Origin: Polynucleobacter sp. TSB-Sco08W16
GTDB lineage: Bacteria; Pseudomonadota; Gammaproteobacteria; Burkholderiales; Burkholderiaceae
Length of the DNA: 64,000 nt
Assembly: GCF_018687455.1 (NCBI RefSeq)
Contig: NZ_CP061291.1
Coordinates: 1,550,001 to 1,614,000, forward strand
Direction of reading: 5' to 3'
Part shown: piece after piece, positions 52,340-61,337 of the stretch
How the letters are laid out: each line of letters begins with the position of its first letter
How positions within the stretch are numbered: position 1 is the first letter of the stretch
Made by a program: the position numbers and the translations under genes
The notes under the pieces: generated by a model
Seen by the model: only the letters and a program-made list of their open reading frames with translations
Told to the model about the DNA's origin: nothing
Databases searched by the model: none

Positions 52340-53386
52340 ATGCAACTTTCCGACTTCAATTACGAACTTCCACCCGAACTAATCGCCCAACACCCCTTGG
52401 CGAATAGAACCGATAGCCGCCTCTTAGAGGTGAAGGCTGAGGGGGGAAATCACGTCCAGTTACTAGATCGCCAGTTTAAAGACATTCTCAACCTGATTAA
52501 GCCAGGGGACTTATTGGTATTTAACGATACCAAGGTGATTCCGGCCCGACTGCATGGGAAAAAAGAGACTGGCGGCAATGTCGAACTCCTCATTGAGCGC
52601 ATTAGCGGTGATAAACAAGCTTGGGTCCAAATCCGCGCCTCCAAAGTGCCTAAGACTGGTTCCACCGTTCATATCCACAACCAAGCGGGCGAAACATTTC
52701 CTGTTGAAATGATTGGTTATGACGGGCGCTTTTATGAAGTCCAGTTTCCCGAGAATGTATTTGCCTTACTTGAGCGTTTTGGTGAACTACCTTTACCACC
52801 CTATATTGAACATCAACCCGATGGTGAAGATGCGCAGCGCTATCAAACTGTTGTCGCCAAGAATCCTGGAGCAGTTGCAGCGCCAACCGCAGGCCTTCAT
52901 TTTGATGAGAACATTCTTCAACAACTCCATACTGCAGGTGTTGAACAAGCCACCGTGACTCTACATGTTGGGGCTGGAACCTTCACACCAGTTCGCGAAG
53001 AAGATTTATCAAAACACAAAATGCATTACGAATGGTTCTCCATTCCAGAGGCCACCTTACAAGCCATTGAACAAACTAAGCGTAATGGTGGAAGAATTGT
53101 TGCTGTTGGTACTACCAGCTTGCGAGCCTTAGAGAGCCATGCAGCAACAGCTCAAACAAGCGGCGAGACGAATCTATTTATTACTCCGGGATTTCAATTT
53201 AAAACGGTAGATTGTTTGCTAACTAACTTTCATCTACCAAAATCTACTTTATTAATGTTGGTGAGCGCCTTTGCGGGTATGGACAATATCCGCACTGCTT
53301 ATCAACATGCCATTCATCAAAAATATCGTTTCTTCAGTTATGGGGATGCGATGTTTCTGAGTCGACTTGAGAATACAAAGCCATGA
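52340..53386 (+). CDS. queA: S-adenosylmethionine:tRNA ribosyltransferase-isomerase
   Basis: Builds epoxyqueuosine on preQ1-modified tRNA from SAM, late in queuosine synthesis. 348 residues: FNYELPPELIAQHPL at the start, LLVFNDTKVIPARL, AAPTAGLHF, TLHVGAGTFTPV and TTSLRALES are all typical. Its stop overlaps the tgt start as ATGA (53383-53386). Together with tgt it gives two queuosine steps in one unit; queG and preQ1 genes are not in the window. Confidence 0.96.
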   Translation: MQLSDFNYELPPELIAQHPLANRTDSRLLEVKAEGGNHVQLLDRQFKDILNLIKPGDLLVFNDTKVIPARLHGKKETGGNVELLIERISGDKQAWVQIRASKVPKTGSTVHIHNQAGETFPVEMIGYDGRFYEVQFPENVFALLERFGELPLPPYIEHQPDGEDAQRYQTVVAKNPGAVAAPTAGLHFDENILQQLHTAGVEQATVTLHVGAGTFTPVREEDLSKHKMHYEWFSIPEATLQAIEQTKRNGGRIVAVGTTSLRALESHAATAQTSGETNLFITPGFQFKTVDCLLTNFHLPKSTLLMLVSAFAGMDNIRTAYQHAIHQKYRFFSYGDAMFLSRLENTKP

Positions 53387-54540
53387 CCAAACCCGTTCAC
53401 TTTAATATCTTGGCGCGCGACTCCCAAAGTCCTGCGCGTCTTGGTCAGCTTGATCTGCCACATGGCAGCGTGCAAACACCGATCTTTATGCCAGTGGGAA
53501 CGTATGGCACTGTGAAAGCGATGACACCGCGCGATCTTCATGAGGCCAAAGCACAAATTATTTTAGGGAACACGTTTCATCTTTGGTTGCGCCCAGGCTT
53601 AGATGTCATTAAAAAACATGGTGGCTTACATCGCTTCATGGGATGGGATAAACCTATCTTGACTGACTCTGGCGGCTTTCAGGTATTTAGCTTAGGAGCA
53701 CTACGTAAGATCTCTGAAGAGGGCGTCACTTTTGCTTCACCAATTAATGGCGACAAACTTTTTATGTCCCCTGAAGTGTCGATGGAAATTCAGGCGGTAT
53801 TAAATAGTGATATAGCCATGCAATTTGATGAATGCACCCCTTACGAGATAAAGGGTCAACCTACATCAGAGAAAACGGCACGTGCCTCCTTGGAGATGTC
53901 ATTGCGCTGGGGTGATCGCTCACTCAAACGTTTTAGAGAACTCAATACTGGTAATGGACTCTTTGGCATTGTTCAAGGTGGGATGTTTGAAAACCTCCGC
54001 GAGTTTTCTTTAGATGCAGTGAGTCAGCAGGGTTTTGACGGCATCGCCATTGGCGGCTTATCTGTTGGCGAACCAAAACCAGAGTTTGAGCGCATCCTCA
54101 ATTTCACGGCACCTAAATTACCAGAGCATATGCCGCACTACCTTATGGGTGTAGGCACTCCTGAAGATTTAATGTTGGGGGTGAGCCTAGGTATCGATAT
54201 GTTTGATTGTGTAATGCCTACCCGCAATGCGCGTAATGGTTGGTTATTCACTCGCTTTGGGGACCTCAAGCTACGTAATTCTGGCTATAAAGACGATGAT
54301 CGCCCACTAGATCCTACCTGCACTTGCTATACCTGTCAGAACTTCACCAGATCCTACTTAAATCACCTCCAGAAGGCTAATGAGATCTTGGGCTCCCAAC
54401 TCAATACCATCCACAATTTGACCTATTACCTCCAACTCATGACTGAAGTCAGGGAAGCCCTCAGCAAGGATCGTTTTAGCGCCTATCGTGAGGAATTTCA
54501 CGCTAATCGGCAGCGGGGCGTCGAACCCGGGCAGGATTAA
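53383..54540 (+). CDS. tgt: tRNA-guanine transglycosylase (queuine tRNA-ribosyltransferase)
   Basis: Swaps G34 for preQ1 in tRNAs with GUN anticodons. 385 residues: FMPVGTYGTVKAM, ILTDSGGFQVFSLG with the proposed general Asp, GIDMFDCVMPTRNARNG with the nucleophilic Asp, and the zinc site CTCYTCQ followed by SYLNHL. It begins inside the end of queA and is followed after 133 nt by yajC, the classic queA-tgt-yajC-secDF order. Confidence 0.97.
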   Translation: MTKPVHFNILARDSQSPARLGQLDLPHGSVQTPIFMPVGTYGTVKAMTPRDLHEAKAQIILGNTFHLWLRPGLDVIKKHGGLHRFMGWDKPILTDSGGFQVFSLGALRKISEEGVTFASPINGDKLFMSPEVSMEIQAVLNSDIAMQFDECTPYEIKGQPTSEKTARASLEMSLRWGDRSLKRFRELNTGNGLFGIVQGGMFENLREFSLDAVSQQGFDGIAIGGLSVGEPKPEFERILNFTAPKLPEHMPHYLMGVGTPEDLMLGVSLGIDMFDCVMPTRNARNGWLFTRFGDLKLRNSGYKDDDRPLDPTCTCYTCQNFTRSYLNHLQKANEILGSQLNTIHNLTYYLQLMTEVREALSKDRFSAYREEFHANRQRGVEPGQD

Positions 54541-54548
54541 CAGCCCCA

Positions 54549-54567
54549 GAGGGGGATTAACCCCCTC
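54549..54567. other. GC hairpin between tgt and yajC
   Basis: GAGGGGG (54549-54555) pairs perfectly with CCCCCTC (54561-54567) around the loop ATTAA, 8 nt after the tgt stop. There is no T-tract on either strand, so it is more likely a partial terminator or 3' stability structure separating tgt from yajC-secDF. Confidence 0.5.
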
Positions 54568-54673
54568 AAATCAGCTCCAAAGCCCCATACAGTTTAGAAT
54601 TGCGGGTTTACGGCTTTCTATTTCAAGCCTAAAAATGAAGCAGTTTCCAATTGGTAATTAACGGAGGTTTTGT

Positions 54674-55000
54674 ATGTGGATTAGTAACGCTTTTGCCCAG
54701 GCTTCAGCCGGGGGTTCTGATGCAGGCGGCTTGATGAGCTTCCTACCTTTAATTTTGATGTTTGCAGTGCTGTACTTCATCATGATTCGCCCACAAATGA
54801 AGCGTCAAAAAGAAACCAAGGCAATGCTCTCAGCTTTGGCTGTTGGCGATGAAGTGGTGACTGTTGGCGGCATCTTCGGCAAAGTAAGCGCTTTGAAAGA
54901 TGATGTAGTTACTGTTGAAATTGCTGCCGGCACACAAGTGCAATTGCAAAAAGGCGCCATCACTACAGTATTGCCTAAGGGCACTTTGAAGTCTGCTTAA
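54674..55000 (+). CDS. yajC: Sec translocon accessory subunit YajC
   Basis: A 108-residue protein with one membrane helix (about residues 22-43, LPLILMFAVLYFIMIRP) and a cytoplasmic domain with GDEVVTVGGIFGKV and AAGTQVQLQKGAI. It associates with SecDF-SecYEG. A strong GGAGG ribosome site precedes the ATG. secD follows after 25 nt. The 133-nt gap before it may hold its own promoter, which I could not pick out with confidence. Confidence 0.96.
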   Translation: MWISNAFAQASAGGSDAGGLMSFLPLILMFAVLYFIMIRPQMKRQKETKAMLSALAVGDEVVTVGGIFGKVSALKDDVVTVEIAAGTQVQLQKGAITTVLPKGTLKSA

Positions 55001-55025
55001 TTCGTTTGTTTAAAAGTATCTCGAT

Positions 55026-56885
55026 ATGAATCGCTACCCTCTCTGGAAATATATTGTTATCGCCGTTGCTTTACTGATCGGCGGACTTTACTCATTACCC
55101 AATTTCTATGGTGAGGCTCCAGCGGTTCAAGTCTCGTCCGCCAAACCAACCATTAAGGTTGATTTGGCGACACAATCTCGTGTTGAAAAAATTCTTGCTG
55201 ATGCTGACATTAACAACACCGGCCTATTTTTTGAAAATGCCGGCAATGTAGGCTCGATCAAAATTCGCTTTAACAATACTGATATTCAACTACGTGCTCG
55301 CGATCTCTTGCAGCAAAAATTGAACGTTGATCAGAATGATCCCAATTACACGGTCGCCTTAAACCTGCTATCAAATACACCGGGCTGGTTAAATGCAATC
55401 AATGCCCTACCAATGCCATTAGGCCTAGATCTGCGTGGCGGTGTCTACTTCCTTTTACAAGTAGATATGAAAGGCGCCGTACAGAAAAAGGTAACTTCTT
55501 TAGCGACAGATATTCGCAGCCAATTACGCGATAAGAATCTTCGTCATCAAGGTATCGATCGCAATCCAGAGTCAATCTCCATTAATTTCGGTAGCAGCGA
55601 TGAAGCTGAAGTGGCTCGTACCCTCTTAAATACTTCCCAGCCTGATTTGATTTGGTTAGTAAAAACTAGCGGTGGCTCTGCGAAGTTATCTGGAGAGTTT
55701 AAGCCTAAGGCTTTAAAGGATATTCAAGATAACGCTGTTAAACAAAACATCATCACTCTGAACAAGCGCGTGAATGAATTAGCAGTGAAAGAACCTGTGA
55801 TTCAACAACAGGGTGCTGAGCGCATTGTTGTTCAGTTGCCTGGCGTACAAGATACCGCACGTGCCAAAGATATTATTGGTCGTACAGCAACATTGGAATC
55901 CCGTCTTGCTGATCCTCTAGTCTCCTCAATCGGAATTGGCGAAACACCACCTCCTGGAATGGATACCTTCCGCTTTGGAGAGAATCGTTTAGGCGTATTT
56001 AAAAAGTCAGTGATTTTTAGTGGTGATCGCATCACTGATGCAAGTGCTGGCTTTGATCAAAACCAACGCCCTGCAGTCAATATCTCCTTGGACGCAGCTG
56101 GTGGTCGAGTGATGCAAGAAGTAACTCGTGAAAATATTGGCAAACCCATGGGCATGATTTTGTTTGAAAAAGGTAAAGGTGAAGTTCTCACCATTGCCAC
56201 GATTCAAGGTGAATTTGGGTCTAAGTTTCAAATTACTGGTCAACCCACTACCGAGAGTGCAAACGACTTGGCCCTCTTGCTGCGCGCTGGCTCGCTAGCT
56301 GCCCCAATGGAAATTATCGAAGAACGTACGATTGGACCGAGCTTGGGCGCCGAGAATATTGAAAAAGGCTTTAAGTCTCTTTTAATTGGTTTTGCTGCGA
56401 TTTCTATCTTCATGGTTGCCTATTACTTATTGTTTGGCACCTTCTCTGTGGTCGCATTGGCTGTGAACCTATTACTACTCATTTCTGTCTTATCGATGCT
56501 GCAGGCAACCCTTACGCTACCAGGCATTGCTGCGATGGCATTGGCATTGGGTATGGCGATTGACTCTAACGTCTTGATTAACGAGCGTATTCGTGAAGAG
56601 CTTCGCAATGGTTCCTCACCACAGACTGCCATTTCAGTTGGTTTTGATAAAGCCTGGGCAACTATTTTGGATTCCAACGTCACTACTTTGATCGCTGGTC
56701 TTGCGCTCTTGGCTTTCGGCTCTGGCCCTATCAAAGGCTTTGCGGTAGTTCACTGCTTGGGTATTTTGACCTCCATGTTCTCGGCCGTCTTCTTCTCACG
56801 TGGTCTAGTCAATCTTTGGTACGGTAGACACAAGAAGATTCAAAAACTCGCGATCGGCCAAGTTTGGCGTCCACAGGAGAAATAA
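55026..56885 (+). CDS. secD: Protein translocase subunit SecD
   Basis: RND-type inner-membrane protein that, with SecF, uses the proton gradient to pull exported proteins into the periplasm. 619 residues: first helix near 8-25, the conserved LGLDLRGGVYFLLQVD near residue 133, a large periplasmic domain, and five C-terminal helices with GMAIDSNVLINERIREEL. Length matches the family. Followed by secF after 3 nt. Confidence 0.97.
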   Translation: MNRYPLWKYIVIAVALLIGGLYSLPNFYGEAPAVQVSSAKPTIKVDLATQSRVEKILADADINNTGLFFENAGNVGSIKIRFNNTDIQLRARDLLQQKLNVDQNDPNYTVALNLLSNTPGWLNAINALPMPLGLDLRGGVYFLLQVDMKGAVQKKVTSLATDIRSQLRDKNLRHQGIDRNPESISINFGSSDEAEVARTLLNTSQPDLIWLVKTSGGSAKLSGEFKPKALKDIQDNAVKQNIITLNKRVNELAVKEPVIQQQGAERIVVQLPGVQDTARAKDIIGRTATLESRLADPLVSSIGIGETPPPGMDTFRFGENRLGVFKKSVIFSGDRITDASAGFDQNQRPAVNISLDAAGGRVMQEVTRENIGKPMGMILFEKGKGEVLTIATIQGEFGSKFQITGQPTTESANDLALLLRAGSLAAPMEIIEERTIGPSLGAENIEKGFKSLLIGFAAISIFMVAYYLLFGTFSVVALAVNLLLLISVLSMLQATLTLPGIAAMALALGMAIDSNVLINERIREELRNGSSPQTAISVGFDKAWATILDSNVTTLIAGLALLAFGSGPIKGFAVVHCLGILTSMFSAVFFSRGLVNLWYGRHKKIQKLAIGQVWRPQEK

Positions 56886-56888
56886 GTC

Positions 56889-57863
56889 ATGGAATTTTTT
56901 AGAATCAAAAAAGATATTCCATTTATGCGCCATGCATTGGTGCTCAATGCCATTTCCTTAATTACCTTCTTAGCTGCAGTCTTCTTCCTTTGGCATAACG
57001 GCCTGCATCTTTCGATTGAATTTACAGGCGGTACAGTGATGGAGGTTACCTATCCTCAAACTGCACCACTGGAGTCAATTCGTAGCAAAGTTGAAAAACT
57101 CGGCTATGCGGATACCCAAATTCAGAACTTTGGTAGCTCACGCGACGTAATGATTCGCCTGCCTTTGCAAAAAGACGCTGAAGGTAAGTTGATTTCATCT
57201 GCCGACCAAAGCAATGCCGTCATGCAAGCGCTTGACCCAGCCACTTCTGGCGTCAAACTACAGCGCGTTGAGTTCGTGGGGCCACAAGTCGGTCAAGAAT
57301 TAGCGATTGATGGTCTAAAGGCGCTGATCTTTGTGATCATCGGCATCGTGCTCTACCTCTCTTTCCGCTTTGAGTGGAAGTTTGCCCTTGCCGGCATCAT
57401 TGCGAACTTACATGACGTCGTGATTATTCTTGGCTTCTTCGCTTTTTTCCATTGGGAGTTCTCACTCTCTGTTTTGGCAGCCGTTTTAGCAGTTCTGGGC
57501 TACTCCGTAAACGAGTCAGTGGTGATCTTTGACCGTATTCGAGAAAACTTCCGCAAATATCGCAAGATGAATACGCGCGAGATTATTGATAATGCGATCA
57601 CCAGTACCATCAGCCGAACTGTCATTACCCACGGCAGTACCGAAATGATGGTTCTTGCAATGCTGATCTTTGGTGGCCCAACGCTCTTCTACTTTGCCTT
57701 AGCGCTGACTATCGGCATCTTATTTGGTATTTACTCTTCAGTCTTCGTGGCTGCAGCCCTAGCAATGTGGCTAGGAGTTACTCGCGAAGATTTAGTGAAG
57801 GGTGATAAAAAGCCTGATGACAATGCTCGCAATGATGATCCAAATTTCGGAGCGAGGGTTTAA
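56889..57863 (+). CDS. secF: Protein translocase subunit SecF
   Basis: Partner of SecD. 324 residues with six membrane helices. The first is followed by IEFTGGTVMEV (the counterpart of the SecD1 loop); FVGPQVGQELA and SVNESVVIFDRIRENF are typical. The hydrophilic tail is short and Asp/Asn-rich. Starts 3 nt after secD, so the two are made together. Convergent with waaA with a 13-nt gap. Confidence 0.97.
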   Translation: MEFFRIKKDIPFMRHALVLNAISLITFLAAVFFLWHNGLHLSIEFTGGTVMEVTYPQTAPLESIRSKVEKLGYADTQIQNFGSSRDVMIRLPLQKDAEGKLISSADQSNAVMQALDPATSGVKLQRVEFVGPQVGQELAIDGLKALIFVIIGIVLYLSFRFEWKFALAGIIANLHDVVIILGFFAFFHWEFSLSVLAAVLAVLGYSVNESVVIFDRIRENFRKYRKMNTREIIDNAITSTISRTVITHGSTEMMVLAMLIFGGPTLFYFALALTIGILFGIYSSVFVAAALAMWLGVTREDLVKGDKKPDDNARNDDPNFGARV

Positions 57864-57876
57864 GCCTTTGTCTGGA

Positions 57877-59238
57877 TCAGCTTAAGGCGAGCATTTCTTG
57901 ATCAAGGGCAGCTAAGATTCGTTTAGTTGCCCCTTGATGTTCAATGGTGTAGGTCTTAGCAGCTTCGCCCATCTTAGTAAGCTCAGAAGTATTTAAGAGC
58001 ATTCCCTTCAAAGATTCTGTCAAAGCAATCGTTTCGCCCACTAGCAGCTCACCTTTGATGCGCTTAGCAGCGCCGATTGCAATTGCATCTAAGGCGGCTT
58101 GCTGGAAGTTATAAGTGTGCTCACCGAGCAAGACGGGGCAACCTGCAGCACAAGCTTCAATTAAGTTCTGGCCGCCAAAGGGTAATAAGCTACCGCCCAT
58201 CACCACTAGATTTGATGCGCTGTAGTACAGCGGCATCTCACCCATTGAGTCGCCCAAGATGACATCTAGGTCTACGCTATCTTTTGGCAAACCAGCCCAT
58301 TCAGAGCGGCGACGGAATTTCAAACCAGCAGTATGAATCTGATTAGCCACCTCGTCAAAACGCTCAGGGTGACGCGGAACCAAACATAGCAAGGGCTGTA
58401 TCTCAAAAGCATTGCACAGCAATAGATCTTTCCAGGCCTTAAGAATAATTTCTTCCTCACCGTCACGCGTACTTGCAGCACATATCATGAGGCGTTTACT
58501 TGCATGCAAATGTTCTTGCCACTCTTTTCCTTGAGCAACTAGATTTGCATCCAAAGGAACATCAAACTTCATATTGCCGGTGATTACTACGTTTTTCACA
58601 CCTAGACTACGATAGCGTTGTGAATCAAATTCTGTTTGAGCCAATATTCCAGCAAATGCTTGAAACAATGCACGCCCAGCTTCACCGAAACGATTTACTC
58701 GACGTGCGCTTCTTTCGGACAAGCGAGCATTGACTAAGAACAAAGGCAAACCAATTTCTGCACAACGAAATACAACCGTTGGCCAGGCTTCGGTCTCCAT
58801 GAAGAGCCCAAACTTTGGCTTAAAAGTTCTTAGAAAATGCCCTACACACCAACACAGGTCATAAGGCAGATATACCTGGCGAATTTTCCCGGCTGCTATG
58901 GCTTTGCTAAAGAGCTGTTTTCCAGTTCGACGGCCATTCAAGGTCATGTGGGTCAACAGAATAGATTCGCCACGAGCAAGATAAGCCTCAATCAGGGGCT
59001 GAGCTGCACGAGTCTCCCCAACAGATACGGCATGTATCCAAATTGACCCTTTGGTATTGGGTTTGTCATACCCAAAACCAAGGCGCTCCGGAATGTGATG
59101 CAGGTAGGCAAAGGAGTGTCGTGCACGCCAAGCTAAACGCACAAAAGCTAGTGGCAACAGAAGATGCCATAGCAGTTGATAAACAGCAAACCAGAACCGA
59201 GGACGCGCCCCGTATTCTGAATTCGAGCTCACACTCAC
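57877..59238 (-). CDS. waaA: 3-deoxy-D-manno-octulosonic acid transferase (Kdo transferase)
   Basis: Adds Kdo from CMP-Kdo to lipid A precursor on the cytoplasmic face of the inner membrane. 453 residues: N-terminal membrane helix region (about 14-35), WIHAVSVGET, LFMETEAWPTVV, FLVNARLSERS, and a C-terminal GT-B domain with GGSLLPFGGQNLIEACAAGCPV. Start is GTG at 59238; its GTGA overlaps the purB stop (59235-59238). Presence of waaA implies a Kdo-containing LPS. Mono- or bifunctionality cannot be judged. Confidence 0.93.
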   Translation of the reverse strand: MSVSSNSEYGARPRFWFAVYQLLWHLLLPLAFVRLAWRARHSFAYLHHIPERLGFGYDKPNTKGSIWIHAVSVGETRAAQPLIEAYLARGESILLTHMTLNGRRTGKQLFSKAIAAGKIRQVYLPYDLCWCVGHFLRTFKPKFGLFMETEAWPTVVFRCAEIGLPLFLVNARLSERSARRVNRFGEAGRALFQAFAGILAQTEFDSQRYRSLGVKNVVITGNMKFDVPLDANLVAQGKEWQEHLHASKRLMICAASTRDGEEEIILKAWKDLLLCNAFEIQPLLCLVPRHPERFDEVANQIHTAGLKFRRRSEWAGLPKDSVDLDVILGDSMGEMPLYYSASNLVVMGGSLLPFGGQNLIEACAAGCPVLLGEHTYNFQQAALDAIAIGAAKRIKGELLVGETIALTESLKGMLLNTSELTKMGEAAKTYTIEHQGATKRILAALDQEMLALS

Positions 59239-60614
59239 TTTTTGAGGCGTTCGGTCAATTCAACCGCCTTACCTAAGTAGGAAGAAGGCGTCATTTCAAG
59301 CAAACGGGCTTTTGCATCTTCTGGAATCTTCAAACCACGAATAAAGTTTTGCAAGTCGGCTTGATTGATACCTTTGCCACGAGTTAATTCTTTCAATTGC
59401 TCATACGGGTTCTCGATGCCATATCGACGCATCACCGTCTGTACTGGTTCAGCCAATACTTCCCAGCAGGCATCTAAATCAGCAGCGATAGCAGCATGAT
59501 TGACTTCTAGCTTACTTAGACCACGTAGAGCGCTGTCATAAGCTAATACGCTATGGCCAAAAGCAGGGCCAAGGTTGCGCAAGACGGTGGAGTCAGTTAA
59601 GTCGCGCTGCCACCGAGAGATCGGTAATTTTTCTGCTAAGTGACGTAGCAAGGCGTTAGCAACCCCCAAGTTTCCTTCGGAGTTTTCAAAATCAATTGGA
59701 TTGACTTTATGCGGCATAGTGGAAGACCCAATCTCACCAGCCTTAGTGCGCTGCTTAAAGTAGCCCACTGAAATATAGGCCCAGAAGTCACGATCCATAT
59801 CCAAGAGAATCGTATTGGCGCGCGCAATTGCATCAAAGAGTTGTGCCATACCATCGTGCGGCTCGATCTGAATTGTGTATGGGTTAAAAGTGAGACCAAG
59901 ACGCTTCTCAACGACACTTTTGGAGAAATTTTCCCAATCAAAATCAGGGTAGGCAGACAAGTGTGCATTGTAGTTACCTACTGCACCATTCATCTTGCCA
60001 AGTAATGGCGCTGCCGCAATGGATTCAATCGCACGCTCTAAACGTTTAGCAATATTGGCAATCTCTTTACCCAAGGTGCTCGGGGAAGCTGGTTGACCAT
60101 GTGTGCGAGAGAGCAAGGGCACCTTAGCGTGCTCAATTGCCAAATCAGTTAGCACAGAAAGGATTTTTCGAAGTTGTGGCAAGAGTACTTCATCGCGTGC
60201 ACCACGCAACATCAATCCATGCGATGTGTTGTTAATGTCTTCAGAGGTACAGGCAAAGTGAATGAACTCACTCGCTTTTAATAAATCAGGACGACCCGCT
60301 ACTTTCTCTTTTAAAAAATATTCAACGGCTTTTACATCATGATTGGTGACTGCCTCGATGTCTTTAATACGTTGCGCATCGGCATCAGAAAAATTTTCTG
60401 GCAATGAAAGTAAAAAAGTCTCATCTGCAGCATTAATCTTTGGTACATCCGGCAGACCTGCGGAAGCTAAGGCCAAAAGCCAATGGATTTCTACAAAGAC
60501 ACGCTGGCGCATAAAAGCAGCCTCAGACAGCCAAGGGCGTAAGGCATCCAACTTGCCAGCATAGCGGCCGTCTAGAGGAGAAAGGGCGTTGAGGGTAGAA
60601 AGCGGCTGACTCAC
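59235..60614 (-). CDS. purB: Adenylosuccinate lyase
   Basis: Removes fumarate from SAICAR and from adenylosuccinate, so it serves both the main purine pathway and AMP formation. 459 residues. Family signature GSSTMPHKVNPIDFENSEGN is complete; also LSRTHGQPASPSTLGKEIA and TSEDINNTSHGLML. It precedes waaA with a 4-base GTGA overlap. Divergent from the GST gene. purM at 17523 is in the same pathway but far away. Confidence 0.97.
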   Translation of the reverse strand: MSQPLSTLNALSPLDGRYAGKLDALRPWLSEAAFMRQRVFVEIHWLLALASAGLPDVPKINAADETFLLSLPENFSDADAQRIKDIEAVTNHDVKAVEYFLKEKVAGRPDLLKASEFIHFACTSEDINNTSHGLMLRGARDEVLLPQLRKILSVLTDLAIEHAKVPLLSRTHGQPASPSTLGKEIANIAKRLERAIESIAAAPLLGKMNGAVGNYNAHLSAYPDFDWENFSKSVVEKRLGLTFNPYTIQIEPHDGMAQLFDAIARANTILLDMDRDFWAYISVGYFKQRTKAGEIGSSTMPHKVNPIDFENSEGNLGVANALLRHLAEKLPISRWQRDLTDSTVLRNLGPAFGHSVLAYDSALRGLSKLEVNHAAIAADLDACWEVLAEPVQTVMRRYGIENPYEQLKELTRGKGINQADLQNFIRGLKIPEDAKARLLEMTPSSYLGKAVELTERLKK

Positions 60615-60709
60615 GAATATTGCCTTTACATTGAATATGTCAATAAAACCTGATTTTAATGCGTTCTAGGCTTAGGCAAACCCCAATCTAGATAGCTATA
60701 CTGTGCCCT

Positions 60710-61324
60710 ATGAAACTTATCGGATCCCTCACTAGCCCCTACGTACGCAAAGTACGCATTGTTTTTCTGGAAAAAAAGGTTGATGTTGACCTCGAAATAG
60801 ACAATGTATGGGCCGCAGACACCAAAATTACCCAATCTAACCCCCTGGGGAAGGTTCCTTGCCTGATTTTGGACGATGGAGAGGCTATTTACGACTCTCG
60901 TGTCATCGCTGAATACGCAGATGCCCTCAGCCCTGTAAGCAAACTCATTCCTGCCGATAACCGGGAGCGGGCTACAGTAAAAACCTGGGAGGCCTTGGCT
61001 GATGGCGTTTTAGATGCCAGTATTTTGGCTCGCCTGGAGATGACTTGGAAACCAGAAGACCAGAGAAGCTCTGCTTGGGTTGACCGTCAAACAGAGAAGA
61101 TTCAAAACTCACTACGTCAAATGTCTGAGCTACTGGGTGGAAATGCTTGGTGCCATAGCAATCAAATGACTTTGGCTGATATTTCCGTTGGATGCGCTCT
61201 AGGATATTTATTATTCCGCTTCCCAAATATCAAATGGCAAGCGCAATATCCAAATTTGGATCGTCTCTATGAGAAATTATTGCAGCGATCTTCATTTATT
61301 GAAACTGAGCCGCCCAAGGCGTAA
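60710..61324 (+). CDS. Glutathione S-transferase family protein
   Basis: A 204-residue cytosolic GST-fold protein. The thioredoxin-like domain (1-80) has SLTSPYVRKVRI at the catalytic end, NPLGKVPCLIL with the cis-Pro, and DSRVIAEYAD for glutathione binding; the helical domain has MTLADISVGCALGYL. It resembles the YibF group. The catalytic residue would be Ser in TSPYVRK. The physiological substrate is unknown. A single-gene unit. Confidence 0.87.
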   Translation: MKLIGSLTSPYVRKVRIVFLEKKVDVDLEIDNVWAADTKITQSNPLGKVPCLILDDGEAIYDSRVIAEYADALSPVSKLIPADNRERATVKTWEALADGVLDASILARLEMTWKPEDQRSSAWVDRQTEKIQNSLRQMSELLGGNAWCHSNQMTLADISVGCALGYLLFRFPNIKWQAQYPNLDRLYEKLLQRSSFIETEPPKA

Positions 61325-61337
61325 TCTGTTTTTTGGT

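Noticed and set aside
57858..57892. Inverted repeat TTAAGC/GCTTAA between secF and waaA
   Set aside because: Only 6 bp, a 14-nt loop and no T-tract; too weak to call a terminator.
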